The notes beneath the pieces are model-generated. The model searched no databases. It saw only the letters and a program-made list of their open reading frames with translations, and was not told where the DNA came from. 64,000 nucleotides of DNA. Origin: Vibrio sp. SCSIO 43136 (GTDB taxonomy: Bacteria; Pseudomonadota; Gammaproteobacteria; Enterobacterales; Vibrionaceae). Shown here in pieces: positions 16,973 to 27,432 of this stretch; position 1 is the first letter of the stretch, and each line of letters opens with the position of its first letter. Position numbers and translations under genes: made by a program. The DNA is taken from the NCBI RefSeq assembly GCF_023716565.1, contig NZ_CP071848.1:2480001-2544000 (forward strand), read 5' to 3'.

Positions 16973-17848
16973 ATGAAATACGCACTTGGGCCTCTGCTCT
17001 ACTTTTGGCCAAAGCAAAACGTACAAGATTTTTACGACCAAGCAGCTAACAGCGATGCTGACATTATCTACTTAGGTGAAAGCGTCTGTTCAAAGCGCCG
17101 CCTGATGAAGCCTGCTGATTGGTTTGAAATCGCTCAGTGCCTATCGCAGCAAGGCAAGCAAGTTGTACTTTCGACTATGGCGCTGCTGGAAGCCCCTAGC
17201 GAAGTCAACGTGATGAAACGTTATATTGATAACGGGGACTTTGCGATTGAAGCCAATGACGTGTCAGCCATCCAGCTAGCGTCAGAAAAGAAGGTTCCAT
17301 TTGTGGTTGGCCCTGCGGTTAACACCTACAACGCCCACACGCTGAAACTGTTTTTAAAACAGGGAATGATCCGTTGGTGTATGCCGGTCGAACTTTCTCG
17401 TGATTGGCTTAGCAATACTTTAGCCCAATGCGATGAGCTAGGTATTCGCAATCAATTTGAAGTGGAAGTATTTAGCCATGGCTATCTACCGCTAGCCTAT
17501 TCTGCTCGCTGTTTTACGGCGCGCGCAGAAGACCGACCAAAAGATGAATGCGAGACTTGCTGCATCAATTACCCAACTGGGCTAAAAGTTGCGAGCCAAG
17601 AGGGGCAAGAAGTATTTAACCTTAACGGTATTCAGACCCAATCGGGTTACTGCTACAACTTGGTTAATGACATCCGCTCAATGCAAGGGCTGGTCGACAC
17701 TGTACGTTTGAGCCCACTAGGATTGGAAACTTTCCAACATTTGGAGAAATTTAAGGCCAACGAAACAGGCAACAACCCTATCCTACTCGAAGGTCGAGAG
17801 TGCAACGGTTATTGGCACAAGCTCGCAGGCTTAGAAGTGACTTCTTAA
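16973..17848 (+). CDS. ubiV: O2-independent ubiquinone biosynthesis protein UbiV (U32 family)
   Basis: UbiV (formerly YhbV) is the partner of UbiU. The 291-residue protein has the expected cluster cysteines: one in GESVCSKRR near residue 40, one in [10 protein letters not shown] and the pair in CETCCINYP. An AGGGAGAG ribosome-binding site lies just upstream of the ATG. The gene is followed by a strong terminator shared with the convergent MATE gene. Confidence 0.95.
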   Translation: MKYALGPLLYFWPKQNVQDFYDQAANSDADIIYLGESVCSKRRLMKPADWFEIAQCLSQQGKQVVLSTMALLEAPSEVNVMKRYIDNGDFAIEANDVSAIQLASEKKVPFVVGPAVNTYNAHTLKLFLKQGMIRWCMPVELSRDWLSNTLAQCDELGIRNQFEVEVFSHGYLPLAYSARCFTARAEDRPKDECETCCINYPTGLKVASQEGQEVFNLNGIQTQSGYCYNLVNDIRSMQGLVDTVRLSPLGLETFQHLEKFKANETGNNPILLEGRECNGYWHKLAGLEVTS

Positions 17849-17850
17849 TA

Positions 17851-17880
17851 AAAAACAGGCTCGATTGAGCCTGTTTTTTT
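17851..17880. terminator. Bidirectional terminator, ubiV and MATE gene
   Basis: The stem AACAGGCTC/GAGCCTGTT with a 4-nt loop is followed by T7 on the plus strand and T6 on the minus strand. It overlaps the stop codon of the convergent MATE gene. Confidence 0.93.
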
Positions 17881-19231
17881 ATGCGGCAACGACTGGGCGT
17901 CTTAGTAACTCACCCGATTTTAAACGGCGTAAATCTCCAATCATCACTACTATCACTATCACGGTTAGGGCAATGTTAGACAGTGGGAATGCAGCCCACA
18001 CCCCTTCGACTCCGAAATACTTAGGCAATAACAGTAAGAAAGGCACTTGGAACAATATATTGCTCAAAGAGACAATAATAGCTTTACGCCCAAGCCCCAT
18101 ACCTTGATAGAGTGCGGCAGCAACGACCAAGAAGCCGTCCATAAACACCACACACAGGTGAATACGCATACCCAAAATGGTTTGAGCTGCTAGATCTGGG
18201 TCATTTTCGTTAAAGATGCCTACCACTTGTTCTGGGAATAGGTACAACAGACCCACAAACGCCATGCCACCAACCACAGTCACTGTCATTGCTGCCTTGA
18301 GCACCTTAAGAATATTGTCGACTTTGCGTGCGCCAAAGTTATAACTCACTAACGGTTGCATTCCGTTAGCAAAACCCTCAGCGACTAAATAGTAAACCGT
18401 GACGATATATCCAACGATGGCATAAGCACCAATCGTCACCCCACTGCCATAGACACTAAACATCCAGTTGTGCATCGCAATCATGATTGAGCTATAGGCA
18501 TACATGAACAGGCTAGATAAGCCGATACCAAATATCTCAGGGATGTACTTTAGGTTAAAACTGCAATCGCTCAACTTAAGACGCAAGTTCGCATACGGTG
18601 TGAAGAAATAGCCTAGGCCAATCACTGTCACTATGCTCTGAGCTAGGGCTGTCGCTAATGCAGCCCCTTGCAGTTCCCATTGAAGAACTGCGATGAACAC
18701 GTAATCAAGTACGATATTGGCTACTGCGCCAATCACCATCAAAGTTGTGGCCAGATTAGGGTTATTATCATTGCGGAGCAAAAATGGCAGGGCAATTGAT
18801 CCAAACGTAGCGGGTAATGCAAAGATCAGTATATCTAAATACTGCTCTGCCATTTGTAGCTCTGGCCCTTGAGAAGCTTGTAAGCCAATGATGTCATCAC
18901 CCACCCAATAAAGCAGTGGTGCAAACACAGGAGGTAGCAACAGAAATAGCCATACCCCAGATGAAAAAGCCTCTTTGGCTTGAACAAGGTTCCCTTCACC
19001 TTGCTTGATTGACGATAGGGCTCCGGTACCGACACCTATCATCATGCCCACGCCGACCATGGTACCGATCAATGGCCAAGCAATGTTTATACCCGCCAAT
19101 CCCGCAGCACCGATGTAATGGCCAATAAAAATACCATCGACCACTTGATAGAGACCATTAACTAACATCGCCGCTACCGTTGGTAGAGCGTACTGCCAGA
19201 ATTGTTTCACTATCGGGTCATTAGATCGCAT
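17879..19231 (-). CDS. MATE-family efflux transporter
   Basis: This is a 450-residue inner-membrane exporter of the multidrug and toxic compound extrusion family, which expels cationic drugs or metabolites in exchange for Na+ or H+. It has about twelve hydrophobic segments in two halves; the first begins ALPTVAAMLVNGLYQVVDGIFIG, the usual first-helix signature with the VDxxFIG motif. Full family length. It is a lone gene between ubiV and nlpI with no linked regulator. The substrate cannot be predicted. Confidence 0.9.
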   Translation of the reverse strand: MRSNDPIVKQFWQYALPTVAAMLVNGLYQVVDGIFIGHYIGAAGLAGINIAWPLIGTMVGVGMMIGVGTGALSSIKQGEGNLVQAKEAFSSGVWLFLLLPPVFAPLLYWVGDDIIGLQASQGPELQMAEQYLDILIFALPATFGSIALPFLLRNDNNPNLATTLMVIGAVANIVLDYVFIAVLQWELQGAALATALAQSIVTVIGLGYFFTPYANLRLKLSDCSFNLKYIPEIFGIGLSSLFMYAYSSIMIAMHNWMFSVYGSGVTIGAYAIVGYIVTVYYLVAEGFANGMQPLVSYNFGARKVDNILKVLKAAMTVTVVGGMAFVGLLYLFPEQVVGIFNENDPDLAAQTILGMRIHLCVVFMDGFLVVAAALYQGMGLGRKAIIVSLSNILFQVPFLLLLPKYFGVEGVWAAFPLSNIALTVIVIVVMIGDLRRLKSGELLRRPVVAA

Positions 19232-19350
19232 AAGCTATTTAAGGAGAATAATTCACTCAGATTATAGTTTCAACATCAAACTATATCAGAAAGTAGCAAC
19301 AATGCATCTTGTTTTTCAAATTATTTTGAATAAATAGCTGGGCATGAGTT

Positions 19351-19380
19351 AAAACAGAGGCTAAAAAGCCTCTGTTTTTT
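19351..19380. terminator. Terminator downstream of nlpI
   Basis: The stem ACAGAGGCT/AGCCTCTGT with a 4-nt loop has T4 on the minus strand and T6 on the plus strand. It overlaps the nlpI stop region. Confidence 0.85.
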
Positions 19381-20278
19381 ATAAAGTTTGTTCAGCTTGG
19401 GGGGAGTCTTTCTGCTCACGTAGTAGAGTGAAGATATTTCCTAGCTCTAACAATGAGTATCTATGTTCAACGTATTCGTAGACATTAAATGATACCGATA
19501 GCTTATAAAGCGCAATAGCGTTGGCGTAATCACCATTGAGCTGATAACGCTTGCCTAAATAGAAATAAGCTTCAGTCAATCGTTGCGACAACAACTCGTT
19601 ATTTTTTGTCGCCTCAACTATGGCTCGAAATGCCGCCTCTTCAGATACTTCATCAAGCAGTAGTGCCGCCATGATCCAACCCCAACGATCGGTACGTTCA
19701 TCATAACGTTGCTTTAGGTTTTGCAATGCAATTTCTGGCTGCGTCTCATGTTCAATCATGTATAGCCAGATCGCTCTGAATGGATCTTCTGAGTCATCGG
19801 CGTAATGTTTGACCATTGCATCGTGAGCGAGTTCGTATCGACCACCGTAGTACAAAGCAATCGCTCGGTTTCTTTCAGCATACTCATTGGTCGGATCAAG
19901 CTCTAGGGTTGAATCGAATGCATCGTAAGCGGCGTCAAACTCGCGCTTTTCGGTAAAGTACACACCAAGCAAATTAAACACATCCGGCTGACGAGGGTTG
20001 AGCTGCAGTGAGCGTTCAAAATCAAGTCGGGCAAGGTCTCTCAAACCAACATTATCGTAATGATTACCTCGCTCATAATAGAGTTTAGAAAGCACATCTC
20101 CATTGAGATCTTCACGAGTTAAAAGCTGACTGATGCGAGCGATCTGAACTTCTTGCTGCAAGCTTGCTTGTAATGGAACTGCCATTGGTGGGTATAACCA
20201 CTGACTATTATTTTGTGTTGCACAGCCCGTAAGTAGCATCATGCCACCGAGTGCTGCGCACTTTAACCATTTGACCAA
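19379..20278 (-). CDS. nlpI: Lipoprotein NlpI (TPR)
   Basis: NlpI is an outer-membrane lipoprotein with TPR repeats that scaffolds peptidoglycan hydrolases and guides the protease Prc. The 299-residue protein has a signal sequence ending in the lipobox LTGC (Cys about 19), then TPR motifs such as DLARLDFERSLQLNPRQPDV and DAAYDAFDSTLELDPTNEYA. It lies 93 bp downstream of pnp on the same strand, as in E. coli. Confidence 0.95.
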   Translation of the reverse strand: MVKWLKCAALGGMMLLTGCATQNNSQWLYPPMAVPLQASLQQEVQIARISQLLTREDLNGDVLSKLYYERGNHYDNVGLRDLARLDFERSLQLNPRQPDVFNLLGVYFTEKREFDAAYDAFDSTLELDPTNEYAERNRAIALYYGGRYELAHDAMVKHYADDSEDPFRAIWLYMIEHETQPEIALQNLKQRYDERTDRWGWIMAALLLDEVSEEAAFRAIVEATKNNELLSQRLTEAYFYLGKRYQLNGDYANAIALYKLSVSFNVYEYVEHRYSLLELGNIFTLLREQKDSPQAEQTL

Positions 20279-20302
20279 ACTGAATCTCCTTGTGGCTCAA
20301 GC

Positions 20303-20333
20303 ATAAAAAAGAGGAGCCTTAGCTCCTCTTTAT
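20303..20333 (-). terminator. pnp terminator
   Basis: The stem AAGAGGAGC/GCTCCTCTT with a 4-nt loop is followed on the minus strand by a run of T. It separates pnp from nlpI, so nlpI may depend on read-through or its own promoter. Confidence 0.9.
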
Positions 20334-20371
20334 AACACGCTTTTCAGATAATTGCGTAAGTCTTAACGAAA

Positions 20372-22489
20372 TTATTCTGCGCTTGGCGCTTCGTCAGCAG
20401 GCTTCTCTACCGCTTCTTTCATGCTCAGACGAACACGGCCTTGGCGGTCGATTTCAAGTACTTTAACTTGTACTTCTTGGCCTTCTTTCAGGTAGTCAGA
20501 TACTTTCTCTACACGCTGCTCAGCGATTTGAGAGATGTGTACTAGACCATCTTTACCTGGAAGAACCGTTACGAATGCACCGAAGTCAGCTAGACGCGCA
20601 ACTTTACCAGTGTAGATACGGCCTACTTCAACTTCAGCAGTGATCTCTTCGATACGACGGATTGCTTCTTTCGCAGCTGTACCTTCAGTTGCAGCGATCT
20701 TGATTGTGCCGTCATCTTCGATTTCGATAGTAGTACCAGTTTCTTCCGTTAGCTGACGGATAACTGCACCACCTTTACCGATAACGTCTTTGATCTTCTC
20801 AGCGCTGATCTTCATCGTGTGGATACGTGGAGCGAACTCAGAGATATCTTCACGAGCACCTGAGATAGCTTCATCCATTACAGTAAGGATGTGCTTACGT
20901 GCACCTTGCGCTTGGTCAAGAGCAATCTGCATGATCTCTTTAGTGATACCTTCGATCTTGATATCCATCTGAAGAGCTGTGATACCAGTGTTAGTACCCG
21001 CTACTTTGAAGTCCATGTCACCTAGGTGGTCTTCGTCACCAAGGATGTCAGAAAGAACAACGAAATCATCGCCTTCTTTCACAAGACCCATTGCGATACC
21101 CGCAACAGAAGACTTGATTGGAACACCAGCATCCATAAGAGCTAGAGACGTACCACATACAGAAGCCATTGAAGATGAACCGTTAGATTCAGTGATTTCC
21201 GATACAACACGTACTGTGTATGGGAACTCTTCAACAGAAGGCATTACTGCAGCAATACCGCGCTTAGCTAGTTTACCGTGGCCGATTTCACGACGCTTAG
21301 GAGAACCAACAAAACCTGTCTCACCTACACAGTATGGAGGGAAGTTGTAGTGTAGTAGGAAGTGATCTTTACGCTCACCTGTTAGCTCATCGATGATTTG
21401 AGCGTCACGCTGCGTACCAAGAGTCGCAGTAACGATCGCCTGAGTTTCACCACGAGTGAATAGCGATGAACCGTGAGTACGTGGAAGAACACCAGTACGT
21501 ACGTCTAGCGCACGAACCATGTCTTTCTCACGACCGTCGATACGTGGGTTACCCGCGATGATGCTGCGACGTACAACTGTCTTCTCTAGATCGTGGAAGA
21601 TAGTGTGGATTTCTTTGGTGTTCGCTTCTGGATCTTCAGCAAGTAGCACTTCGTTTACTTCACCAGCGATCTCGTGGATGCGGTCGTAACGAGCCATCTT
21701 CTCTGTGATTTGGTAAGCTTCAACAAGTTTAGCTTCTGCTAGTTCAGCAATCTTGTTTACAAGTGTAGTGTTCTCTTCAGGAGCAACCCAATCCCAAGCT
21801 GGAGTAGCAACTTCAGCTGCAAACTCGTTGATTGCTTTGATAACAACTTGCTGTTGGTCGTGGCCGTAAACCACTGCTGATAGCATCTCTTCTTCTGTTA
21901 GGTTGTCAGCTTCTGACTCAACCATAAGAACAGCGCCTTCAGTACCCGCAACCACTAGGTCAAGCTTAGACGTTTCTAGCTCAGTGTTGCTTGGGTTAAG
22001 TACTAGTTCACCGTTGATGTGACCAACACGCGCTGCACCGATAGGACCGTTGAACGGGATACCAGAGATAGCAAGCGCTGCAGACGTACCAATCATGGTT
22101 GGAATGTCTGGTTGTACGTCAGGGTTAACTGACATTACAGTTGCGATAACTTGCACTTCGTTTTTGAATGCGTCTGGGAAAAGTGGACGGATTGGACGGT
22201 CGATTAGACGTGCAATCAGAGTTTCACCTTCAGAAGGGCGACCTTCACGCTTGAAGAAACCACCAGGGATTTTACCCGCAGCGTAAGTACGCTCTTGGTA
22301 GTTTACTGTTAGTGGGAAGAAGTCTTGGCCTTCTACGGCTTCTTTCTTACCAACGACAGATACGAATACTGAAGTGTCATCTACGTTTACCATTACAGCA
22401 GCAGTAGCTTGACGTGCGATTACGCCCGTTTCTAGAGTTACGGTGTGGTTACCGTATTGAAACGTCTTAACAACTGGTTTTTCAAACAT
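20372..22489 (-). CDS. pnp: Polynucleotide phosphorylase
   Basis: PNPase is a 3'-to-5' phosphorolytic exoribonuclease and core degradosome subunit. The 705-residue protein has two RNase PH domains, a KH domain (about residues 550-610, with [20 protein letters not shown]) and a C-terminal S1 domain ([18 protein letters not shown]). The order rpsO-pnp is conserved. The 271-bp leader between rpsO and pnp is where E. coli pnp is autoregulated through an RNase III stem; a comparable long stem was not clearly resolved here. Confidence 0.98.
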   Translation of the reverse strand: MFEKPVVKTFQYGNHTVTLETGVIARQATAAVMVNVDDTSVFVSVVGKKEAVEGQDFFPLTVNYQERTYAAGKIPGGFFKREGRPSEGETLIARLIDRPIRPLFPDAFKNEVQVIATVMSVNPDVQPDIPTMIGTSAALAISGIPFNGPIGAARVGHINGELVLNPSNTELETSKLDLVVAGTEGAVLMVESEADNLTEEEMLSAVVYGHDQQQVVIKAINEFAAEVATPAWDWVAPEENTTLVNKIAELAEAKLVEAYQITEKMARYDRIHEIAGEVNEVLLAEDPEANTKEIHTIFHDLEKTVVRRSIIAGNPRIDGREKDMVRALDVRTGVLPRTHGSSLFTRGETQAIVTATLGTQRDAQIIDELTGERKDHFLLHYNFPPYCVGETGFVGSPKRREIGHGKLAKRGIAAVMPSVEEFPYTVRVVSEITESNGSSSMASVCGTSLALMDAGVPIKSSVAGIAMGLVKEGDDFVVLSDILGDEDHLGDMDFKVAGTNTGITALQMDIKIEGITKEIMQIALDQAQGARKHILTVMDEAISGAREDISEFAPRIHTMKISAEKIKDVIGKGGAVIRQLTEETGTTIEIEDDGTIKIAATEGTAAKEAIRRIEEITAEVEVGRIYTGKVARLADFGAFVTVLPGKDGLVHISQIAEQRVEKVSDYLKEGQEVQVKVLEIDRQGRVRLSMKEAVEKPADEAPSAE

Positions 22490-22720
22490 TGTTATTCCTT
22501 GAACTAGGCACAGGCCTAGAGAGTATTGATTATGTTCAAAGCATTACTAATCGCGACTAGTGAAAATAGACTTAAATTTCGGGAAATCTATTTTTAATAG
22601 CCGCGACCATTAGGTCGACGTTGTGACTGTAACACTTTGAGTGGTTAGCAATTGTCCAGGATGGATTTTTGCCGAGGGTAGTATAGCGGTAAAAGCTATC
22701 GATGGCTAAATTTAGCCAAC

Positions 22721-22746
22721 AAAAAAGGGGCTTAAAGCCCCTTTTT
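22721..22746 (-). terminator. rpsO terminator
   Basis: The stem AAGGGGCTT/AAGCCCCTT lies 15 bp past the rpsO stop with a run of six T on the minus strand. Confidence 0.92.
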
Positions 22747-22760
22747 CGAACAAACTGTTC

Positions 22761-23030
22761 TTAGCGACGTAGGCCAAGACGTTTGATTAGGTCTTGGTAA
22801 CGCTCTAGGTTCTTACCTTTAAGGTAATCTAGAAGCTTACGACGACGAGAAACCATACGTAGAAGACCACGACGGCTGTGGTGATCGCCTTTGTGCGCTT
22901 TGAAGTGACCTTGTAGGTGGTTGATAGAAGCAGTTAGTAGTGCTACTTGTACTTCTGGTGAACCAGTGTCGCCTTCAGATTGTGCGTATTCTGCAACGAT
23001 TGCTGCTTTAGTTTCTGCATTCAGAGACAT
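22761..23030 (-). CDS. rpsO: 30S ribosomal protein uS15
   Basis: S15 binds the central domain of 16S rRNA early in 30S assembly. The 89-residue protein begins [20 protein letters not shown] and ends [12 protein letters not shown], full length and typical. GGAGAG precedes the ATG. It lies between truB and pnp as in E. coli and is separated from pnp by its own terminator. Confidence 0.98.
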   Translation of the reverse strand: MSLNAETKAAIVAEYAQSEGDTGSPEVQVALLTASINHLQGHFKAHKGDHHSRRGLLRMVSRRRKLLDYLKGKNLERYQDLIKRLGLRR

Positions 23031-23109
23031 AATTCTCTCCTAATAAGAGTTGGGTTTTAAAAGTGTGCCGCCAATCTCTGATTCAGCAGGCACGATGAGC
23101 GGGGGATTA

Positions 23110-23262
23110 TAAGGGGGGTTTAAGGTTTAGGCAAGGGAATATTCGGCAATCGGTAAACGGGCGCTTCGCTTACGGTAAACGGTGTTACCAATGGAACTCA
23201 AATACCCCCACCGATAGCCGTTAACGAAGTGTCCGTATGCCGTTAGCGCTAGCATCCGCCCT
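23110..23262. repeat. Dispersed 15-bp element, copy 2 (inverted arms)
   Basis: Read on the minus strand the arm at 23151-23182 contains CGTAAGCGAAGCGCC followed by CGTTTACCG. A direct arm at 23218-23259 contains CGTTAACGAAGTGTC. Both are diverged versions of the 15-bp unit seen at 15.8 and 36.0 kb. A CCTTAAACC-type stretch (minus strand) lies at 23117-23130. Confidence 0.6.
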
Positions 23263-23297
23263 AAAAAAACGGGAAAGCCTAAGCCTCCCCGTTTTTA
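23263..23297 (-). terminator. truB terminator
   Basis: The stem AAAACGGG/CCCGTTTT encloses an imperfectly paired 15-nt interior and is followed on the minus strand by a T-rich stretch. It ends the metY-to-truB transcription unit just after the truB stop. Confidence 0.75.
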
Positions 23298-24239
23298 TCA
23301 TTGCTCTTCGTTACGAAAAACAACCAGTCGCTTCGGTGCGATGCGACCATCGTCGTCGATTTCACCGATACCGATGAAGGTGCCTTCGCACATCATGCGT
23401 ACTTGACCGTCAACTGGACCGCCAAATACTTGTACTGGCTGGCCGTGTTGAACCATATCTGCAAGCTCTGGGATAAGGTCTACCGACTCTAGGTCTTGTA
23501 CCGCAGTATCCATAGGCATTAGCAGTGGATCAAGCAGCTCACGAGGTGCTTTTTCTTCACGGTGTGCTTGCTCTAGCAGCTCTTCAAGTTGCTCTAGCGT
23601 CACCATGCGCTCGTATGGGTAGCTAGAAACACCCGTACGTCGTAGGTAAGTTACATGAGCACCACAGCCTAGCATCTCGCCAAGGTCATCAACGATAGTA
23701 CGGATGTAAGTACCTTTTGATACGTGCACATCCATCTCGATCTCATCGCCATTGAAGTTCAATAGCTCAATCTCGTAAACATGGATTGGGCGTGATTCAC
23801 GAGGAACCTCGATACCTTCACGAGCGTACTCGTATAACGGCTTACCTTGGTACTTCAGTGCAGAGAACATTGATGGGATCTGCTCTGATTCACCACGGAA
23901 CTTGGCAATACAGCGCTCAAGCTGACCACGGTCAACTTTAACTGGACGAGTTTCTACTACTTCACCATCAGAGTCTGAAGTGTTAGTACGCTCACCAAGC
24001 TTGGCTTTCACTACGTAGCGCTTGTCAGAATCCAGTAGGAACTGAGAGAACTTAGTCGCTTCACCAAGACAGATTGGCAGCATGCCAGTTGCTAGTGGAT
24101 CTAGCGCACCGGTATGACCCGCTTTCTCTGCGAAGTAGATGCGTTTTACTTTTTGTAGCGCATCGTTCGAAGTAATACCGGTTGGTTTATCCAGCAAGAT
24201 CACGCCATTGACTGGGCGACCGCGACGACGTCTAGCCAT
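23298..24239 (-). CDS. truB: tRNA pseudouridine-55 synthase
   Basis: TruB makes pseudouridine 55 in the T loop of all tRNAs. The 313-residue protein has the catalytic motif [14 protein letters not shown] (Asp about 48) and [17 protein letters not shown]. It overlaps the end of rbfA by one base and is the last gene of the rimP-nusA-infB-rbfA-truB operon. Confidence 0.97.
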   Translation of the reverse strand: MARRRRGRPVNGVILLDKPTGITSNDALQKVKRIYFAEKAGHTGALDPLATGMLPICLGEATKFSQFLLDSDKRYVVKAKLGERTNTSDSDGEVVETRPVKVDRGQLERCIAKFRGESEQIPSMFSALKYQGKPLYEYAREGIEVPRESRPIHVYEIELLNFNGDEIEMDVHVSKGTYIRTIVDDLGEMLGCGAHVTYLRRTGVSSYPYERMVTLEQLEELLEQAHREEKAPRELLDPLLMPMDTAVQDLESVDLIPELADMVQHGQPVQVFGGPVDGQVRMMCEGTFIGIGEIDDDGRIAPKRLVVFRNEEQ

Positions 24240-24634
24240 TACTCTTCGTCCTCACGACCCGCTTCTGACTTCTTCTCGTTGTCACGAGAAACCACTTTGC
24301 TCACTAGGTTCGACATACGCATACCTTCAACTAGGGTATCGTCGTAAGTGAAGCGAACTTCAGGTGTTAGACGTAGGCGGATGCGCTTACCCAGCATCAT
24401 ACGGATATGTGGTTCGTGCTCTTTAAGTGCTGCTAGACAGCCTTCTGGCGTCTGCTCACCCACACATAGGAAAGTAACGAATACTTTTGCGTAAGCTAGG
24501 TCACGTGATACTTCAACGTCCGAGATAGTTACCATGCCGATACGTGAGTCACGAACTTCACGTTGCAGGATCATCGCTAGCTCTTTTTGCAACTGCTGAG
24601 AAACGCGCTGCGTACGGCTAAATTCTTTAGACAT
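24239..24634 (-). CDS. rbfA: 30S ribosome-binding factor A
   Basis: RbfA is a late-acting 30S maturation and cold-shock factor. The 131-residue product from the ATG at 24632-24634 begins [20 protein letters not shown], the conserved KH-type fold start. An upstream in-frame start would add 23 residues with no family counterpart. It lies between infB and truB in the conserved operon. Confidence 0.96.
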   Translation of the reverse strand: MSKEFSRTQRVSQQLQKELAMILQREVRDSRIGMVTISDVEVSRDLAYAKVFVTFLCVGEQTPEGCLAALKEHEPHIRMMLGKRIRLRLTPEVRFTYDDTLVEGMRMSNLVSKVVSRDNEKKSEAGREDEE

Positions 24635-24742
24635 AATCTTTTCTCTTAAATAGTAAGAATGGGGGGATGGATAAACTCCAGCCCCCCATGGTGTATTCAA
24701 CAACCATTACTCAAGGATTGAACCCAAAGTAATTTTAGTCAA

Positions 24743-27406
24743 TTAGTCCAGTGTACGTTTGATTTCCACTGTTTCGAATACTTCGATCTGGTCACCAACG
24801 CGAACATCATTGTAGTTCTTAACGCCGATACCACACTCGTAGCCATTCTTAACTTCTTGTACGTCATCTTTGAAGCGACGTAGCGACTCAAGCTCACCTT
24901 CGTAGATTACAACGTTTTCACGTAGTACACGGATTGGGTTGTTACGCTTGATCAGACCTTCTGTAACCATACAGCCTGCAATCGCACCCAGTTTAGGCGA
25001 CTTAAATACGTCACGTACTTGAGCTAGACCGATGATTTCTTGCTTGAACTCAGGAGCAAGCATACCGCCCATTGCCTGTTTCACTTCATCGATTAGCTGG
25101 TAGATGATTGAGTAGTAACGAAGATCTAGGTTCTCGTTTTCAATCGTACGGCGAGCAGATGCATCAGCACGAACGTTGAAGCCAAGGATGATAGCGTTAG
25201 AAGCTGCTGCAAGTACTGCGTCAGTTTCTGTGATACCACCAACACCTGAACCTACGATGTTCACTTTAACTTCGTCAGTTGATAGCTTACGTAGTGAATC
25301 AGCGATTGCTTCTACAGAACCCTGTACATCAGCTTTCAGTACAACGTTTAGTTCTGCAACTTCACCAGCTGCCATGTTAGAGAACATGTTCTCTAGCTTA
25401 GCTTTCTGCTGACGAGCCAGTTTCACATCACGGAATTTACCTTGACGGTAGTTCGCAACTTCACGAGCTTTACGCTCATCACGTACAACAGTCGCTTCGT
25501 CACCTGATGCAGGTACGCCAGAAAGACCTAGGATCTCTACTGGGATAGAAGGACCTGCTGAAGCTACTTCGTTACCAACTTCATCACGCATTGCACGAAC
25601 ACGGCCGTACTCTTGACCACAAAGAACGATGTCGCCCTTGTTTAGAGTACCAGACTGTACAAGTACAGTAGCTACTGGACCACGGCCTTTATCTAGACGT
25701 GATTCAACAACCACACCAGACGCCATACCTTCTTCTACAGCGGTTAGCTCTAGAACTTCAGATTGAAGTAGGATCGCTTCTAGTAGGCCTTCGATGTTAG
25801 TACCTTGTTTCGCAGAGATGTGAACAAACATGTTCTCACCGCCCCACTCTTCAGGGATTACATCGTACTGTGCTAGTTCGTTCTTAACGTTATCTGGGTT
25901 AGCGTCTTCTTTATCGATCTTGTTCACAGCAACGATTAGTGGCACTTCTGCCGCTTTTGCGTGCTGGATAGCTTCGATAGTCTGAGGCATTACACCATCA
26001 TCCGCAGCAACTACTAGTACAACGATATCTGTCGCTTGAGCACCACGAGCACGCATTGCAGTAAACGCTGCGTGTCCAGGAGTATCAAGGAAGGTAATCA
26101 TACCGTTGTCAGTTTCTACGTGGTAAGCACCGATGTGCTGGGTAATACCACCTGCTTCGCCCGATGCAACGTGTGTGCGACGGATGTAGTCAAGTGTAGA
26201 AGTTTTACCGTGGTCAACGTGACCCATGATAGTAACAACTGGTGCACGAGACGTAGCTACTGCATCGCTGTCACGGTCATTCAGTACCGCTTCTTCTAGT
26301 TCGTTCTCTTTGCGAAGAACAACTTTGTGACCCATTTCTTCCGCAACTAATTGAGCAGTTTCCTGGTCAATTACTTGGTTGATAGTCGCCATTGCGCCCA
26401 TCTTCATCATCACTTTGATAACTTCCGTTGCTTTCACTGACATCTTGTTTGCCAGTTCAGAAACAACGATAGTTTCGCCGATCACAACGTCTTGCTTAGC
26501 GACAGTCGCAGACTTGTCGAAGCCGTGTTGCATTGAAGTAGGTTTCGCCAGTTTGCCTTTACGGCCACGGCCACGCTGGTTGTTGTTACGACCATTGCGA
26601 TCATCATTGCCAGAAGCTTTTTTCTTCTTCTTGCGACGACCGCCTTCCGAACGACGATCCGCTTCATCTTCAGCTTCACGTGCGTAAGTTGATGTCGTTA
26701 CATGGTAATCTGTCTTTTCCATATCACCCTTTTTCTTGTCTGCAGCAGACCAACGCTCTTCGTTCTTTTCAGCCATTTCACGAGCTTTTTCAAGTTCGCG
26801 CTGACTATCCTCTTCAGCTTTACGTTTAGCTTCTTCTTCCTGACGACGCTTCAGCTCATCGGCCTCTTTTTGCGCTGCATCTTGCTTAGCTTTATCTTCA
26901 GCACTACGTTCAGCTTTCTGTTTCTCAGCAGCTTCACGTTGTGCTTTCGCTTCTGCTTCACGCTTAGCTTTTTCTTCTGCTTCGCGCTTGGCTTTTTCTT
27001 CCGCTTCACGCTTAGCAGCATCTTCAGCTTCGCGACGTGCTAGCTCTTCAGCCTCACGTTTTGCCGCCTCTTCTGCTTCGCGTTTCGCTTCATCTTCAAT
27101 TGTACTGCGCTTAACGTAGGTACGTTTTTTGCGCACTTCAACCTGAACATTTTTACTCTTGCCGCCACCTGCAGCGACGTTTAGCGTGCTGCGAGTTTTA
27201 CGTTGTAGTGTCAAACGTGTCGGCTCTGATTCAGCTGAAGTATCTCCGTGTTCTTTTTTCAGATGCGTAAGAAGCACTTGCTTCTCTTCATCACTAACAA
27301 AGTCACTGCTGCCTTTCTTCATGCCAGCATCAGCAAGTTGTTCAATTAGACGGTCCGTTGGCGTACCAATTTCCTCGCCCAAAGCTTGAACTGTAAGTTT
27401 TGTCAT
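24743..27406 (-). CDS. infB: Translation initiation factor IF-2
   Basis: IF-2 is the GTPase that delivers initiator tRNA to the 30S subunit. The 887-residue protein has an N-terminal IF2-N domain, a long charged linker of Lys-Arg-Glu-Ala-Glu repeats (about residues 100-225), a second IF2-N domain and the G domain with [17 protein letters not shown] and NKID. The repeats include at least six near-copies of AKREAEE, predicted to form a single long helix. Shorter forms from internal starts are known in E. coli; I did not map such starts here. Confidence 0.98.
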   Translation of the reverse strand: MTKLTVQALGEEIGTPTDRLIEQLADAGMKKGSSDFVSDEEKQVLLTHLKKEHGDTSAESEPTRLTLQRKTRSTLNVAAGGGKSKNVQVEVRKKRTYVKRSTIEDEAKREAEEAAKREAEELARREAEDAAKREAEEKAKREAEEKAKREAEAKAQREAAEKQKAERSAEDKAKQDAAQKEADELKRRQEEEAKRKAEEDSQRELEKAREMAEKNEERWSAADKKKGDMEKTDYHVTTSTYAREAEDEADRRSEGGRRKKKKKASGNDDRNGRNNNQRGRGRKGKLAKPTSMQHGFDKSATVAKQDVVIGETIVVSELANKMSVKATEVIKVMMKMGAMATINQVIDQETAQLVAEEMGHKVVLRKENELEEAVLNDRDSDAVATSRAPVVTIMGHVDHGKTSTLDYIRRTHVASGEAGGITQHIGAYHVETDNGMITFLDTPGHAAFTAMRARGAQATDIVVLVVAADDGVMPQTIEAIQHAKAAEVPLIVAVNKIDKEDANPDNVKNELAQYDVIPEEWGGENMFVHISAKQGTNIEGLLEAILLQSEVLELTAVEEGMASGVVVESRLDKGRGPVATVLVQSGTLNKGDIVLCGQEYGRVRAMRDEVGNEVASAGPSIPVEILGLSGVPASGDEATVVRDERKAREVANYRQGKFRDVKLARQQKAKLENMFSNMAAGEVAELNVVLKADVQGSVEAIADSLRKLSTDEVKVNIVGSGVGGITETDAVLAAASNAIILGFNVRADASARRTIENENLDLRYYSIIYQLIDEVKQAMGGMLAPEFKQEIIGLAQVRDVFKSPKLGAIAGCMVTEGLIKRNNPIRVLRENVVIYEGELESLRRFKDDVQEVKNGYECGIGVKNYNDVRVGDQIEVFETVEIKRTLD

Positions 27407-27432
27407 CCGCTATCCTCCTTGCTGAATTTAAA

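Noticed and set aside
22490..22720. RNase III-type stem in the pnp leader
   Set aside because: Short AATAGA/TCTATT arms exist, but I could not find one extended duplex like that of E. coli pnp.
26702..27043. A 113-codon open frame on the plus strand rich in Phe, Leu and Ser
   Set aside because: It is antisense to the charged repeat tract of infB; Glu/Lys-rich codons read backwards give Phe/Ser/Leu. No independent evidence of a gene.
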